In this document: positions 45,347-54,421 of the stretch, piece by piece
How positions within the stretch are numbered: position 1 is the first letter of the stretch
Layout of the letters: each line of letters opens with the position of its first letter
Assembly: GCF_900111835.1 (NCBI RefSeq)
Contig: NZ_FOJP01000002.1
Coordinates: 62,001-126,000 of the forward strand
Direction: 5' to 3'
Length of the DNA stretch: 64,000 nucleotides
Source: Metapseudomonas otitidis
GTDB lineage: Bacteria; Pseudomonadota; Gammaproteobacteria; Pseudomonadales; Pseudomonadaceae
The notes under the pieces: generated by a model
Seen by the model: only the letters and a program-made list of their open reading frames with translations
Database searches by the model: none
Told to the model about the DNA's origin: nothing
Program-made: the position numbers and the translations under genes

Positions 45347-46315
45347 ATGCACGTCACCCTGCTCGTCACCGACTACTGTTCTGCCGCCAGCACCTTCCTC
45401 GCCCTAGAGGTGCTGCGCGCTGCCAACCTGCTGGCTGAAGGCGAACCGCCGTTCGAGGTGGTGAGCGTGTCCCTGGATGGCGGGGAGGTGACCACCCTCG
45501 GCGGGCATCGGGTCGCAGTGCAGGCGGCGTTGGGCAGCATCGAGCGGACCGACCTGGTGCTGGTGCCGGGCTTCATCTTCACCCTGCGCGAGGCCTTGCC
45601 CGGTTTCGACCGCTACGTGCCCTGGCTGCGGGCCCGGCATGCCGAAGGCGCGACGGTGGCCTCGATGTGCACGGCGGCCTTCCTGCTGGCGGAGGCGGGG
45701 TTGCTGGAAGGGCGGCGGGCCACCACCCACTGGGCCTTCGCCGGCCTGTTCCGGCGGCGCTACCCCGAGGTGTTGCTGGACGAGACGCTGATCCTCTGCG
45801 AGGACAGCAACGTGATGACCAGTGGCGGCGCCAGCGCGGCGATGGACCTGTTGCTGCACGTGGTCCGGCGCTTCGCCTCCCTGGAGCTGGCGCAGACCTG
45901 CGGCCGCTACCTGCTGATCGACAGCGTGCGCACCGGGCAGTCGGCCTATGTCATGTGGTCGACGCCCAAGGGACATGGGGACGCCAAGGTGCTGCAGGTG
46001 CAGAACTGGCTGGAGGCACACTACACCGAGCCGGTGTTGATCGACGAACTGGCGCAGCGCTTCGGTTTCGGCACGCGCAACTTCAAGCGGCGCTTCAAGG
46101 AGGCCACCGGCTACTCGCCGCTGGCGTACCTGCAGACCCTGCGCCTGGAGCAGGCCAAGCACCTGCTGGAGACCACCCGCCTAAGCCTGGAGCGCATCAC
46201 CTTCCAGGTGGGGTACGAGGACAGCAATTCATTTCGCCGGCTGTTCCAGCAGCGCATCGGCATGCCGCCGGCGGCCTACCGCAAGACCTTCCAGGTACGC
46301 GGTGTTCCGGCCTGA
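45347..46315 (+). CDS. GlxA-family AraC-type transcriptional regulator
   Basis: A 322-residue protein with an N-terminal DJ-1/PfpI-like domain (VASMCTAAFLLAEAGLLEGR, Cys at the elbow) and a C-terminal AraC DNA-binding domain (LIDELAQRFGFGTRNFKRRF, then RITFQVGYEDSNSFRRLFQ). It is related to, but clearly distinct from, the FtrA-like regulator at 12.8 kb. It is divergent from the thioesterase. Its effector is unknown. Confidence 0.88.
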   Translation: MHVTLLVTDYCSAASTFLALEVLRAANLLAEGEPPFEVVSVSLDGGEVTTLGGHRVAVQAALGSIERTDLVLVPGFIFTLREALPGFDRYVPWLRARHAEGATVASMCTAAFLLAEAGLLEGRRATTHWAFAGLFRRRYPEVLLDETLILCEDSNVMTSGGASAAMDLLLHVVRRFASLELAQTCGRYLLIDSVRTGQSAYVMWSTPKGHGDAKVLQVQNWLEAHYTEPVLIDELAQRFGFGTRNFKRRFKEATGYSPLAYLQTLRLEQAKHLLETTRLSLERITFQVGYEDSNSFRRLFQQRIGMPPAAYRKTFQVRGVPA

Positions 46316-46320
46316 CGGGC

Positions 46321-46569
46321 TCAACCCTCGGTGCTGCGGATGAAGGCCGGCTCGTAGTCGCGACGGGCGCTGGAAACGCGCGGATTGGGGTTCATCAGCG
46401 CCTGGCGGACCTTCTCGTAGTCCTCGTAGGGCAACCCGGCGCGGTTGAGCATCTCCAGGGAGAACTGCTTGATCTCGGCGTCGGTGTAGGGGCGCGGTTC
46501 CGGCTGGCTGGCACAACCGCTGAGGACGAGGGCCGCAAGGGCCAGCGCCAGGATGTGAGTGGGTTTCAT
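46321..46569 (-). CDS. Small lipoprotein of unknown function
   Basis: An 82-residue protein starting at 46569 behind a GGGGGC site. The N-terminal MKPTHILALALAALVLSGCA is a lipoprotein signal with lipobox LSGC, so the mature protein starts at Cys19 with SQPEP next to it. The mature part is polar (YTDAEIKQFSLEMLNRAG) and not recognised. It is convergent with, and only 5 bp from, the GlxA-type gene. Confidence 0.75.
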   Translation of the reverse strand: MKPTHILALALAALVLSGCASQPEPRPYTDAEIKQFSLEMLNRAGLPYEDYEKVRQALMNPNPRVSSARRDYEPAFIRSTEG

Positions 46570-46742
46570 GATGCCCCCGGGGCAGTGGTGACGGGATGCT
46601 GAGCAGGCTACCAATGCCCCCCGGAGGCGAAAAATCACCGTTGTAGATAATGAGTATTGCCTGGATCGCAAGGATATCCGGGGTTGCGAACCCGCCCCGG
46701 GGCCGTTAGCCTGCGCACCCCTGAAATTCATCGGATGATTGG

Positions 46743-47402
46743 ATGTCTGCCATGTCCGCACCGGCCCTCAAGCGCTCCCTGGTGGATATCGCCCTGGAGC
46801 AGATCCGCCAGCGCATCGACGACGGCACCTGGCTGCTCGGCCAGCGCCTGCCGCCCGAACCCGAGCTGGCGGAGATCATCGGCATCAGCCGCAACACCGT
46901 GCGCGAAGCGGTGCGGGTGCTGACCTTCTCCGGCGTGCTGGAAGTGCGCCAGGGCGACGGCACCTACGTGCGCGCCTGCGCCGACCCGCTGTCCACCATG
47001 CAGGCCCTGGCCCGAAGCTCGGTGGAGCAGGCCCTGGAGGCACGGGGGATGATCGAGATCGAGGCCTCGCGCCTGGCGGCCCTGCGCCGCACCGAGGCAG
47101 ACCTCATCGCCCTGCGCGAAGCCCTCGCGGCCTCCGCCGCACGCTCCAGCTACGAAGACCTGCAGGACTACATCGACCACGACCTGGTGTTCCACCAGCG
47201 GGTGGTGGACAGCGCCCACAACCCGGTGCTGAGCGAGTTGTACCGCTACTTCTCCCAGGTCATCCGCGTGGGCCTGGAGCGCACCATTTCCGATCCCGAC
47301 CGCGCGCAGCCGTGCTTCGACCTGCACCGCGAGTTGCTGGACGCCATCGAACGACAAGACGCGGACGCCGCCGCTGCGGCCAACCGTGCGTTGCTGATCT
47401 GA
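46743..47402 (+). CDS. GntR-family regulator with FCD domain
   Basis: A 219-residue FadR-type regulator. The N-terminal winged helix reads RIDDGTWLLGQRLPPEPELA, then ISRNTVREAVRVLTFSGVLE. The C-terminal FCD domain contains metal-site His residues in HDLVFHQRVVDSAHNP and DLHRELLDAI. An ATG at 46752 is an alternative start. It precedes the CynX-type transporter by 29 bp and probably regulates it. It is also the only GntR protein in the window, so it is one candidate for binding the GTATAC operator motifs at 32.6 and 55.7-55.8 kb. Confidence 0.88.
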   Translation: MSAMSAPALKRSLVDIALEQIRQRIDDGTWLLGQRLPPEPELAEIIGISRNTVREAVRVLTFSGVLEVRQGDGTYVRACADPLSTMQALARSSVEQALEARGMIEIEASRLAALRRTEADLIALREALAASAARSSYEDLQDYIDHDLVFHQRVVDSAHNPVLSELYRYFSQVIRVGLERTISDPDRAQPCFDLHRELLDAIERQDADAAAAANRALLI

Positions 47403-47431
47403 CGTTTGCCCTTTTCTGGAGTTGCTTTGCC

Positions 47432-48706
47432 ATGCCTGCCCACGATTCCCCCTCCCACATGCCGCCGGCCTGCCCGCCGGAGGAACTGCTGATCGACGCC
47501 GAGGCCGACGACGAGCCCGCGCCCCCTGCCATCGCCGGAGGCGCCGCCCTGCTGCTGGTGGGGCTGGTGCTGGTGGCGCTGAACCTGCGCCCGGCGCTGT
47601 CCAGCCTGGCGCCGATGCTCAACATGGTGCGCGAGGCCACCGGGCTCTCCGCCTCCGGGGCCGGTCTGCTGACCACCCTGCCGGTGCTCTGCCTCGGCCT
47701 GTTCGCCCCGCTGGCGCCGATCCTGGCGCGGCGCCTGGGCAGCGAGCGCACGGTGCTGCTGATCCTTCTCGTCCTGGCCGGCGGCATCGTCCTGCGCAGC
47801 CTGTTCCCCCTGGCCGGGCTGTTCCTCGGCAGCGTCATGGCCGGTGCCAGCATCGGCATTATCGGCGTGCTGCTGCCGGGTATCGTCAAGCGCGATTTCC
47901 CCCACATCGCCGGGCTCATGACCGGTGTCTACACCATGGCCCTGTGCCTGGGTGCGGCGCTGGCCGCCGGGGCCACCGTGCCCCTCGCCGGTGTGCTGGA
48001 TGGCGCCTGGCAACCGGCCCTGGCCTTCTGGGCGCTGCCGGCGATCCTCGCGGCGCTGGTGTGGCTGCCCCAGGCGCGGCAGTCCGCCCATGCCGGCCGT
48101 CAGGCCTACCGGGTGAGCGGCCTCTGGCGTGACCCGCTGGCCTGGCAGGTGACCCTGTACATGGGGTTGCAGTCCTCCCTGGCCTACATCGTGTTCGGCT
48201 GGCTGCCGTCGATCCTGATCGACCGCGGGCTGTCCGCCGTGGAGGCCGGGCTGGTGATGTCCGGCTCGGTGATGACCCAGTTGGTCAGCGCCCTCGGCGC
48301 CCCCTGGCTGGCCACCCGAGCGCGGGACCAGCGCCTGGCCGTGGTGCTGGTGATGGGCATGACCCTGGCGGGACTGATGGGAATGCTCTATGCGCCCCTG
48401 GGCGGCATCTGGGGCTGGGCGGTGGTGCTCGGCCTGGGGCAGGGCGGCACCTTCAGCATCGCGTTGGCGCTGATCGTCCTGCGCTCGCGGGACGCCCACG
48501 TGGCCGCCAACCTCTCCGGCATGGCCCAGGGCGTGGGCTACACCCTGGCCGCCATGGGCCCGCTGGCGGTGGGCGTGGTGCACGACCTGACCCACGGCTG
48601 GAGCGCGGTGGGCTTCATCTTCGTCGGCGTCAGCCTGGCGGCCACCGCCTTCGGCCTGGGGGCCGGGCGCAACCTGCTGGTGAATGCCCGCAGCGAACAC
48701 CTCTGA
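47432..48706 (+). CDS. CynX/NimT-family MFS transporter
   Basis: A 424-residue 12-TM transporter with an extended acidic N-terminus (about 35 residues). It contains LNLRPALSSLAPMLNMVREA, typical of the cyanate/2-nitroimidazole (CynX/NimT) group, and GLYMGLQSS-like and GQGGTFSIALALIVLRS segments in the second half. The ATG at 47432 follows GGAG. It is in an operon with the GntR regulator. The substrate is unknown. Confidence 0.87.
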   Translation: MPAHDSPSHMPPACPPEELLIDAEADDEPAPPAIAGGAALLLVGLVLVALNLRPALSSLAPMLNMVREATGLSASGAGLLTTLPVLCLGLFAPLAPILARRLGSERTVLLILLVLAGGIVLRSLFPLAGLFLGSVMAGASIGIIGVLLPGIVKRDFPHIAGLMTGVYTMALCLGAALAAGATVPLAGVLDGAWQPALAFWALPAILAALVWLPQARQSAHAGRQAYRVSGLWRDPLAWQVTLYMGLQSSLAYIVFGWLPSILIDRGLSAVEAGLVMSGSVMTQLVSALGAPWLATRARDQRLAVVLVMGMTLAGLMGMLYAPLGGIWGWAVVLGLGQGGTFSIALALIVLRSRDAHVAANLSGMAQGVGYTLAAMGPLAVGVVHDLTHGWSAVGFIFVGVSLAATAFGLGAGRNLLVNARSEHL

Positions 48707-48715
48707 CACCCACAC

Positions 48716-48752
48716 CCACGACAACGCCGGCCCCGGGGCCGGCGTTGTCGTT
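48716..48752 (+). terminator. Terminator of the GntR/MFS operon
   Basis: A long GC-rich palindrome (ACGACAACGCCGGCC / GGCCGGCGTTGTCGT) is followed by TTCC, about 12 bp after the MFS stop. Confidence 0.65.
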
Positions 48753-48804
48753 TCCGGGTATATGGGTGCCGTCCGCAGCCCGTGCGTCAGCCCGGGATTG
48801 TGTG

Positions 48805-49075
48805 CCGCCTGCTCCCGGACTGAAGTCCGGGCTACACGGGGTGGTGCAGTCCGTAGCCTGGGCTTCAGCCCAGGGCGGTGTGCTGCCTGTTCCCGGACTG
48901 AAGTCCGGGCTACGTGGGGTTGGCTCAGTCCGTAGCCTGGGCTTCAGCCCAGAGTGGTGTGCTGCCTGCTCCCGGACTGAAGTCCGGGCTACGCGGGGGG
49001 GGCAGGCCGTAGCCTGGGCTTCAGCCCAGGGTTGTGTGCTGTCTGCTCCCGGACTGAAGTCCGGGCTACGGGGAG
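48805..49075. repeat. Tandem REP/BIME-like array, about 78-bp units
   Basis: CCCGGACTGAAGTCCGGGCT recurs at 48813, 48891, 48970 and 49047 (spacing 77-79 bp). It alternates with the related palindrome GTAGCCTGGGCTTCAGCCC. Each unit also holds TGTGCTGCCTGCT. The array lies between the MFS gene and the convergent ABC permease gene. A single unit lies at 11685, so it belongs to a dispersed repeat family. Confidence 0.88.
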
Positions 49076-49081
49076 GGGGCG

Positions 49082-50104
49082 TCAGCGGCGGCGCAGCAGG
49101 CCGATGAAGAACAGCCCGCCGATGGCGGCAGTGGCGATGCCGATGGGCAGGTCCTGGGGGGCGGCGAGGGTGCGGGCGCCGACGTCCACCCAGACCAGAA
49201 ACAGCGCGCCGAGCAGGGCGCTGGTGGGCAGCAGGCGGCGGTGCTCGGCGCCCACCAGGCGGCGCGCCAGGTGCGGCAGCATCAGCCCGACGAAGCCGAT
49301 GGCGCCGCTCAGGGCCACCAGCACGCCGGTCAGCAGCGAGGCGCAGAGGAACACCCAGAGGCGCACCCGGCGGGGTTCGAAGCCGAGGCTGGCAGCGGTG
49401 TCTTCGCCGCTCATCAGTGCGTTCAGGCCACGCGCCTGGGCCATCAGCAGCGCCAGGCCGAGGGCCAGGCTGACGGCTGGCAGGGCCAGCAGCTCCCAGC
49501 GGGCGAGGCCGAGCCCGCCGAGCATCCAGAACAGCACCGAGCTGGCGGCATGCGGGTCGCCGAGGAACAGCAGCAGGTTGACCAGCGCCATGCACAGGAA
49601 GGACACCGCCACGCCCGCCAGCAACAGGCGGTCGCTCTCCAGGCGGCCGTGGCGGCTGGCGATGGCCAGCACCAGGGCGGTGCTCGCCAGGGCGCCGACG
49701 AAGGCTGCCAGGGGCAGGCTCAGGTGGCCGGCGAACTCGCCCAGGTAGAGCACCACCAGCACCGCGCCGAGGGCGGCGCCGGAACTGACGCCCAGCAGGT
49801 GCGGGTCGGCCAGGGGGTTGCGGGTGGTGGCCTGCAGGGCGCTGCCCACCAGGGCGAGGCCGGCACCCACCAGGGCGCCGAGCAGCACCCGTGGGGCGCG
49901 GATCAGCCAGACGATGCTGGCCTGGCCGTCGCTCCAGTCGCCCCGCTGCAGCAGCCCCAGGCGCTCGCCGACGATGGCCCAGACCTGCTCCTGGGGCAGC
50001 CGCGCCGGGCCGAAGCCGAGGGCGGCCACCAGCGACAGCGCCAGCAACGCTGCCAGCCCCGCCAGCAGCAGGCGGAAGGCACCGGCCGAGCGCAACGGCC
50101 TCAC
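49082..50104 (-). CDS. FecCD/BtuC-type ABC permease
   Basis: A 340-residue permease with about ten TM helices. It has RAPRVLLGALVGAGLALVGS, LQATTRNPLADPHLLGVSSG (EAA-like coupling region) and SGAIGFVGLMLPHLARRLVG, all typical of the BtuC/FecD family. It is the last gene of the riboswitch operon; its start overlaps the binding-protein stop (ATGA). With the ATPase and binding protein it should form a vitamin B12 or corrinoid importer. Confidence 0.92.
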   Translation of the reverse strand: MRPLRSAGAFRLLLAGLAALLALSLVAALGFGPARLPQEQVWAIVGERLGLLQRGDWSDGQASIVWLIRAPRVLLGALVGAGLALVGSALQATTRNPLADPHLLGVSSGAALGAVLVVLYLGEFAGHLSLPLAAFVGALASTALVLAIASRHGRLESDRLLLAGVAVSFLCMALVNLLLFLGDPHAASSVLFWMLGGLGLARWELLALPAVSLALGLALLMAQARGLNALMSGEDTAASLGFEPRRVRLWVFLCASLLTGVLVALSGAIGFVGLMLPHLARRLVGAEHRRLLPTSALLGALFLVWVDVGARTLAAPQDLPIGIATAAIGGLFFIGLLRRR

Positions 50105-51066
50105 CGGGCGGCCCCGGCGAACACCTGCGGGTGCAACCCGGCGGCGAGGGCTTCGATGGCGGCGGCGTTCTCCACCGAGGGCGTGGCGTCCAGGTAGGGC
50201 AGCACCAGAAAGCGCCGCTCGCGGATGGCGGTGACCCCGGCCAGGGCCGGCTGGGCCAGCAGGAAGTCGCGCTTCTGCTGCCAGCTGCGCTCGCCGTAGT
50301 CGACGATGACGATCACCTGCGGGTCGTGCTCCACCACGGTTTCCCAGTTGACCTGGGTCCAGCTGGCGGCCAGGTCGCTGAGCAGGTTGTGCCCGCCGGC
50401 GGCTTCGATCAGGGCCTGGGGCATGCCGAGGCGGCCACTGCTGAAGGGGCGGTCTTCGCCGCTGTCGTAGAGGAACACCCGGGGCCGCTCGGCGACGCCG
50501 GCCAGGCGTTCGCCCACGGCCGCCACGCGGGCCTTGAGGCCGGTCACCAGGGCCTGGGCGCGGGGCTCGACGTCGAAGATGCGGCCGAGGTTCTCCAGGT
50601 CGCGGTAGAGGTCATCGAGGCTGGCCGCCTCGCGGGGCATGACGTGGGCGCAGGACTCGCTCAGTTCGTACACCGGGATGCCCAGCGGCGCGAGGGTGGC
50701 GGGGGTGACGTCGCCACCCACGTGCATGCCGTAGTTCCAGCCGGCGAAGAAGAAGTCGGTGTCGGCGGCCAGCAGGGTTTCCACCGAGGGGTACTTGCGG
50801 GCCAGTTCCGGCAGGCCGGCGAGGGCCTCGCGCAGGCTCGGGTCCAGGGTCTTCCAGCCGCTGACGCCGCTGTAGCCGGCCATGCGTTCGCGCAGGCCGA
50901 GGGCGATCAGCATGCCGGTGAGGTTCACGTCCTGGCTGACGGCGTGGGTGGGGGCGTGCTCGAACACCACCTGGCGGTTGCAGCTGGTGATGGTCACCGG
51001 GTACTGGGTGGCCTGGGCGCCGCTGGCGAGCAGCAGGGCGGTGAGGGCGAGGGAGCGGCTTTTCAT
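50101..51066 (-). CDS. Periplasmic corrinoid-type ABC substrate-binding protein
   Basis: A 321-residue protein starting at 51066, with a signal peptide MKSRSLALTALLLASGAQA. The two lobes are typical of the BtuF/FhuD cluster (VTITSCNRQVVFEHAPTHAV, DTDFFFAGWNYGMHVGG, DPQVIVIVDYGE). It overlaps the ATPase gene and the permease gene by 4 bp each. Sequence alone does not separate siderophore from cobalamin binding; the upstream cobalamin riboswitch favours a corrinoid. Confidence 0.87.
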   Translation of the reverse strand: MKSRSLALTALLLASGAQATQYPVTITSCNRQVVFEHAPTHAVSQDVNLTGMLIALGLRERMAGYSGVSGWKTLDPSLREALAGLPELARKYPSVETLLAADTDFFFAGWNYGMHVGGDVTPATLAPLGIPVYELSESCAHVMPREAASLDDLYRDLENLGRIFDVEPRAQALVTGLKARVAAVGERLAGVAERPRVFLYDSGEDRPFSSGRLGMPQALIEAAGGHNLLSDLAASWTQVNWETVVEHDPQVIVIVDYGERSWQQKRDFLLAQPALAGVTAIRERRFLVLPYLDATPSVENAAAIEALAAGLHPQVFAGAAR

Positions 51067-51842
51067 GGGGGGGTGATCCAGGTGATGCGCGGGTGGCCGC
51101 CGATGGGGTGGCGGTCCACCAGCGCGGGGGTGCCGAACACCTCCAGCAGGCGTTGCGGCGTGAGCACGGCTTCGGGGGTGCCGCTGGCCACCAGGCGGCC
51201 GCCGTCGAGCACCAGCAGGCGGTCGCAGAAGGCAGCGGCTAGGTTGAGGTCGTGGAAGCTGGCCAGGGTGCTCAGCCGCAGGCGTCGCAGCAGGGCCAGC
51301 AGCTCCAACTGGTAGCGCGGGTCGAGGTGGTTGGTGGGTTCGTCGAGCAGCAGCAGGCCGGGGTCTTGCACCAGGGCGCGGGCCAGCAGGGCGCGTTGCT
51401 TCTCGCCGCCGGAGAGTCGGGCGAAGGGGGTGTCGCGGTGAGCCTCCAGGGCCACCTGGCGCAGCGCTTCGCTGACCCGGGCGCGGTCGGCGGCGGTGTC
51501 GCCGTCGAACGGCCCCTGGTGGGGCGAGCGGCCCATGGCGGCGACCTCGGCGACGCTGAGGCCGAAGTCGCTGGGGAACTCCTGCAGCACCACGGCGACC
51601 CGCTGTGCGCACCAGCGCGGCGGCTGGCGCCAGATGTCCTCGTCGTCCACCCGCACCGTGCCGCCGTGGGGGCGGGCGGCGCGGTAGATGCAGCGCAGCA
51701 GGCTGCTCTTGCCGCTGCCGTTGGGGCCGATGAGGCCGACGAACTCGCCTTCCTCCACGTCCAGCCCGATGCCGTCCAGGGACCAACCGGCGAGGGCGCC
51801 GTCAGGGGCCCAGTGCAGGTCATGGAGGTTCAGGCGGGACAT
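51063..51842 (-). CDS. ABC transporter ATP-binding protein (BtuD/FecE type)
   Basis: A 259-residue ATPase starting at 51842. Walker A GPNGSGKS, Q-loop VVLQEFPSDF, signature ARLSGGEKQRALLARAL, Walker B LLLLDEPTNHLD and the switch His in SFHDLNLAA are all present. It is the second gene after the TonB receptor and overlaps the binding-protein start by 4 bp. Confidence 0.93.
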   Translation of the reverse strand: MSRLNLHDLHWAPDGALAGWSLDGIGLDVEEGEFVGLIGPNGSGKSSLLRCIYRAARPHGGTVRVDDEDIWRQPPRWCAQRVAVVLQEFPSDFGLSVAEVAAMGRSPHQGPFDGDTAADRARVSEALRQVALEAHRDTPFARLSGGEKQRALLARALVQDPGLLLLDEPTNHLDPRYQLELLALLRRLRLSTLASFHDLNLAAAFCDRLLVLDGGRLVASGTPEAVLTPQRLLEVFGTPALVDRHPIGGHPRITWITPP

Positions 51843-51852
51843 GGCGTAACCC

Positions 51853-53991
51853 TCAGAAGCTGTAGTCGGCGGTGACGAAGAACGAGCGCGGCTGGCCCAG
51901 CAGCCACTGCTGGCCGCCATTCTGCTGGGTGACGGCGTAGCGGCGGTCCAGCAGGTTGTTCAGCTCCAGCCCCAGGCGCGTGTCGGGCAGCACCTGCCAG
52001 CCGAGGTTGGCGTCGAGCACGGTGTAGCCGGGTACTTTGACGGTGTTGGCGGCGTCGGCGTAACGGGCGTCGACGTAGCGCGCGCCGAGGCCGGCATCCA
52101 GGTCATGCCCCAGCGCTTTGCTGACCCAGAGGTTGGCGGTGCGCCGTGGCACGTCGGTGGGGCGGTTGCCGGACCGGGAGACGAGCTGGCCGCCGACGGA
52201 CTCGTTGAAGTCGTCATATTCGGCGCGCAGCAGCGAGGCGTTGGCCGAGACGTGCCAGCCCTGCTCCAGGGCCAGTTCGAGGGTCGCCTCCAGGCCGTCG
52301 GAGGACTGCTGGCCGATCTGCTGGGTGGGGCGGGTCACCGATTCGCGGGAGAGCAGCTTCTTCTTGACGATGTGGTAGGCGGCCAGGGTCCATTCGCCGC
52401 GCCCGTCCCAGAACTGCTGCTTGAGGCCGAACTCGGTCTGCTTCGACTCGGTCAGGTCCATCTGCTGCTGGGTGGGGCTGAGGGTGATGAGGTTGCTGAC
52501 GCCGTCCTCGCTGGTGGAGTACTGGCCGTAGAAGGACAACTGCGGGGTGGCGGCGAACACCAGGCCGGCGCGCCAGTTGCCACCCTGGATGCTGCGGTCG
52601 CTGCGGCTGTTGGCGCGCAGGTCGGTGCGGTCGATGTGGTTCTGGTCGCGGCGCACGCCGGTGACCACGGACCAGCGCTCGCTCAGTTGGGTGCGGTTCT
52701 CGGCGAACAGCGCAGCGGTGCGGGTTTCGCTGCGCGAGTGCGGGCGGTAGGCCGAGGCGCTCTGGTAGTAGCCGGGGGCCGGGTTCCACGGGTCGACATA
52801 GTCGCCGCCGATGTCGGTGTAGGGCGCGTTGTTCAGCAGGTCGAAGCGGATGCGGTTGAACTCGCCGCCCACCAGGGTGCGGCTGTCGAGGCCGAACAAC
52901 GAATGGTCGAAGGTGAAGGTCTGGCGGTCGCCGATCTGCTCCTGCTCGTGCTTGATGCGCAGCTGCTCGGCGCGCTCCAGCTGGCCCCGGCCGGCGTCCC
53001 AGGTGTAGGCCTCGGCGTTGCGCCAGTAGCGGCGGCTCTTGATGTGGTAGAGCTGGTTGCTGGCGCTGAAGCCTTCGCTGGGCGTCCAGTCGGTGACGAG
53101 CCGGGTCCACTGGTCGTTGTAGTGCAACTCGGCGTTGTGCAGGTTGTAGTTCTTGTCTTTCAGGCTGTCCCGCAGGTGGCCGTCGATCAGTGGCGTGCCG
53201 AAGTAGTTCATCGGCTGCAGGTCGCCCTGGTCGTGGGCGAGGGTGAAGGCCAGGGCGTCGCTGGCCTGCCAGCGCAGGGCGGCGCTGAGGCCGAGGTTCT
53301 TCGAGTCGCCCCGGTCGATCCAGCCGTGGCTGGCCTCGCGGTTGAGGTTGAGGCGGTAGCTGAGGGTGTCGGTGAGTGAGCCGCCGCTGTCCAGGGCCAT
53401 CTGCTGGCGGTCGTCGGAGCCGTAGCCCAGGCGCAGGCGGTTGCGGATCTCGCCGTCGAAGGGCTTCTTCGGCACCACGTTGATCACCGCGCCCGTGGCG
53501 CCTTCGCCATAGAGCACCGAGGCCGGGCCACGGATCACGTCGATGCGCTCGACCATCCACGGGTCGGTGGGGAAGGTGGTGGTGCCCATGCCGGTGTAGA
53601 AGCGCGTGCCGTCGTACAGCTGCATCACCGAGGCGTGGCCGGTGAAGCCCCGGGCCGAGAGGGCGGTGCCGCCGTTGCCGGGAGTGCCGATGTGGGTGAT
53701 GCCGGGGCTGCGAGTCACGGCGTCCTGCACGGTGGCGTTGTTGCGAGCGCGCACGTCGTCACCGCTGATGGCGCTGGTGCTGGCCGGGGTTTCCAGGGCG
53801 GACAGGCCCAGGCGCGAGCCGGCGGGCACGGGCGTGTCGAGGCGGATGGCGGTGTCGTCCGCCTGGCCGGTGACGGCGGTGGCCGGTAGCGCCAGGGTGC
53901 CGTCTTCGGCGTGCAGGGAGAAGGAAATGGACAGCGCGAGCAGGCCGAAGGCGGCGCTCGCCGAAGCGTTGGAGCTGAAGGTACGGGACAT
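51853..53991 (-). CDS. TonB-dependent outer-membrane receptor, cobalamin-riboswitch regulated
   Basis: A 712-residue receptor. A signal peptide (about 1-28, ending SLHA) is followed by a plug domain with DDVRARNNATVQDAVTRSPG and VERIDVIRGPASVLYGEGAT. A 22-strand barrel ends in a C-terminal Phe (FFVTADYSF). By sequence it looks like the siderophore-receptor group (FhuA/FepA-like), yet a cobalamin riboswitch lies directly upstream and an ABC importer directly downstream. The likely cargo is therefore vitamin B12, cobinamide or another corrinoid. Translation starts 7 bp after AGGAAC. Confidence 0.9.
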   Translation of the reverse strand: MSRTFSSNASASAAFGLLALSISFSLHAEDGTLALPATAVTGQADDTAIRLDTPVPAGSRLGLSALETPASTSAISGDDVRARNNATVQDAVTRSPGITHIGTPGNGGTALSARGFTGHASVMQLYDGTRFYTGMGTTTFPTDPWMVERIDVIRGPASVLYGEGATGAVINVVPKKPFDGEIRNRLRLGYGSDDRQQMALDSGGSLTDTLSYRLNLNREASHGWIDRGDSKNLGLSAALRWQASDALAFTLAHDQGDLQPMNYFGTPLIDGHLRDSLKDKNYNLHNAELHYNDQWTRLVTDWTPSEGFSASNQLYHIKSRRYWRNAEAYTWDAGRGQLERAEQLRIKHEQEQIGDRQTFTFDHSLFGLDSRTLVGGEFNRIRFDLLNNAPYTDIGGDYVDPWNPAPGYYQSASAYRPHSRSETRTAALFAENRTQLSERWSVVTGVRRDQNHIDRTDLRANSRSDRSIQGGNWRAGLVFAATPQLSFYGQYSTSEDGVSNLITLSPTQQQMDLTESKQTEFGLKQQFWDGRGEWTLAAYHIVKKKLLSRESVTRPTQQIGQQSSDGLEATLELALEQGWHVSANASLLRAEYDDFNESVGGQLVSRSGNRPTDVPRRTANLWVSKALGHDLDAGLGARYVDARYADAANTVKVPGYTVLDANLGWQVLPDTRLGLELNNLLDRRYAVTQQNGGQQWLLGQPRSFFVTADYSF

Positions 53992-54114
53992 GTCGTTCCT
54001 ATCACGTCAGGAATGAATGGAGCCCGGAGGGAATGCAAAGGCGCGCGCGGGCGCGTGCACCCGTGCGAGAAACCGGCCCGTGCCCGCCCACCGCGGGTTT
54101 GCCTATCGATGCTC

Positions 54115-54290
54115 CAGGCCGGTCTCCGGGCTTGCGAGGATCACGCCGCATTCGCCTTCCCATGCCGTGGGCACAGTGGCGTATCGAATGCAGCGCTCGC
54201 TTACCGTTGCGGGGGCAGCGCCGGACTGGTCCTGATGGACGCACCGGCTTCCCGTTTCACCCCACGCACGACGGCGTGGGACACCTGGAA
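54115..54290 (-). promoter_or_regulatory. Cobalamin (AdoCbl) riboswitch
   Basis: On the minus strand the segment reads GGTGAAACGGGAAGCCGGTG, then GCGCTGCCCCCGCAACGGTA and the B12 box GCCACTGTGCC (54170-54180). It continues with GGGAAGGCGAATGC and GCAAGCCCGGAGACCGGCC. These are all the conserved blocks of a cobalamin riboswitch in the correct order. It ends about 125 nt before the receptor start and should repress the receptor-ABC operon when corrinoid is plentiful. Confidence 0.95.
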
Positions 54291-54421
54291 CGGCGCGCAT
54301 CTGACCACTGGCTCGGGATGGCGTCAACCGTTGTCGGGAATCATTCGCCCTGCCTGCCGGCGATGGCCGTTCCCGTCGCAGCCGGTAGAATGCCCGCCGC
54401 CGTTCACTGCCCGGAGGCCCC

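Noticed and set aside
48630-49595. A minus-strand frame rich in SPDFSPG and PWAEAQAT repeats
   Set aside because: It is a translation of the REP array read in one frame and overlaps the end of the MFS gene and the ABC permease in another frame.
52105-53379. A long plus-strand frame opposite the TonB receptor
   Set aside because: It is antisense to a receptor with signal peptide, plug and barrel motifs, and has no domain or start signals of its own.
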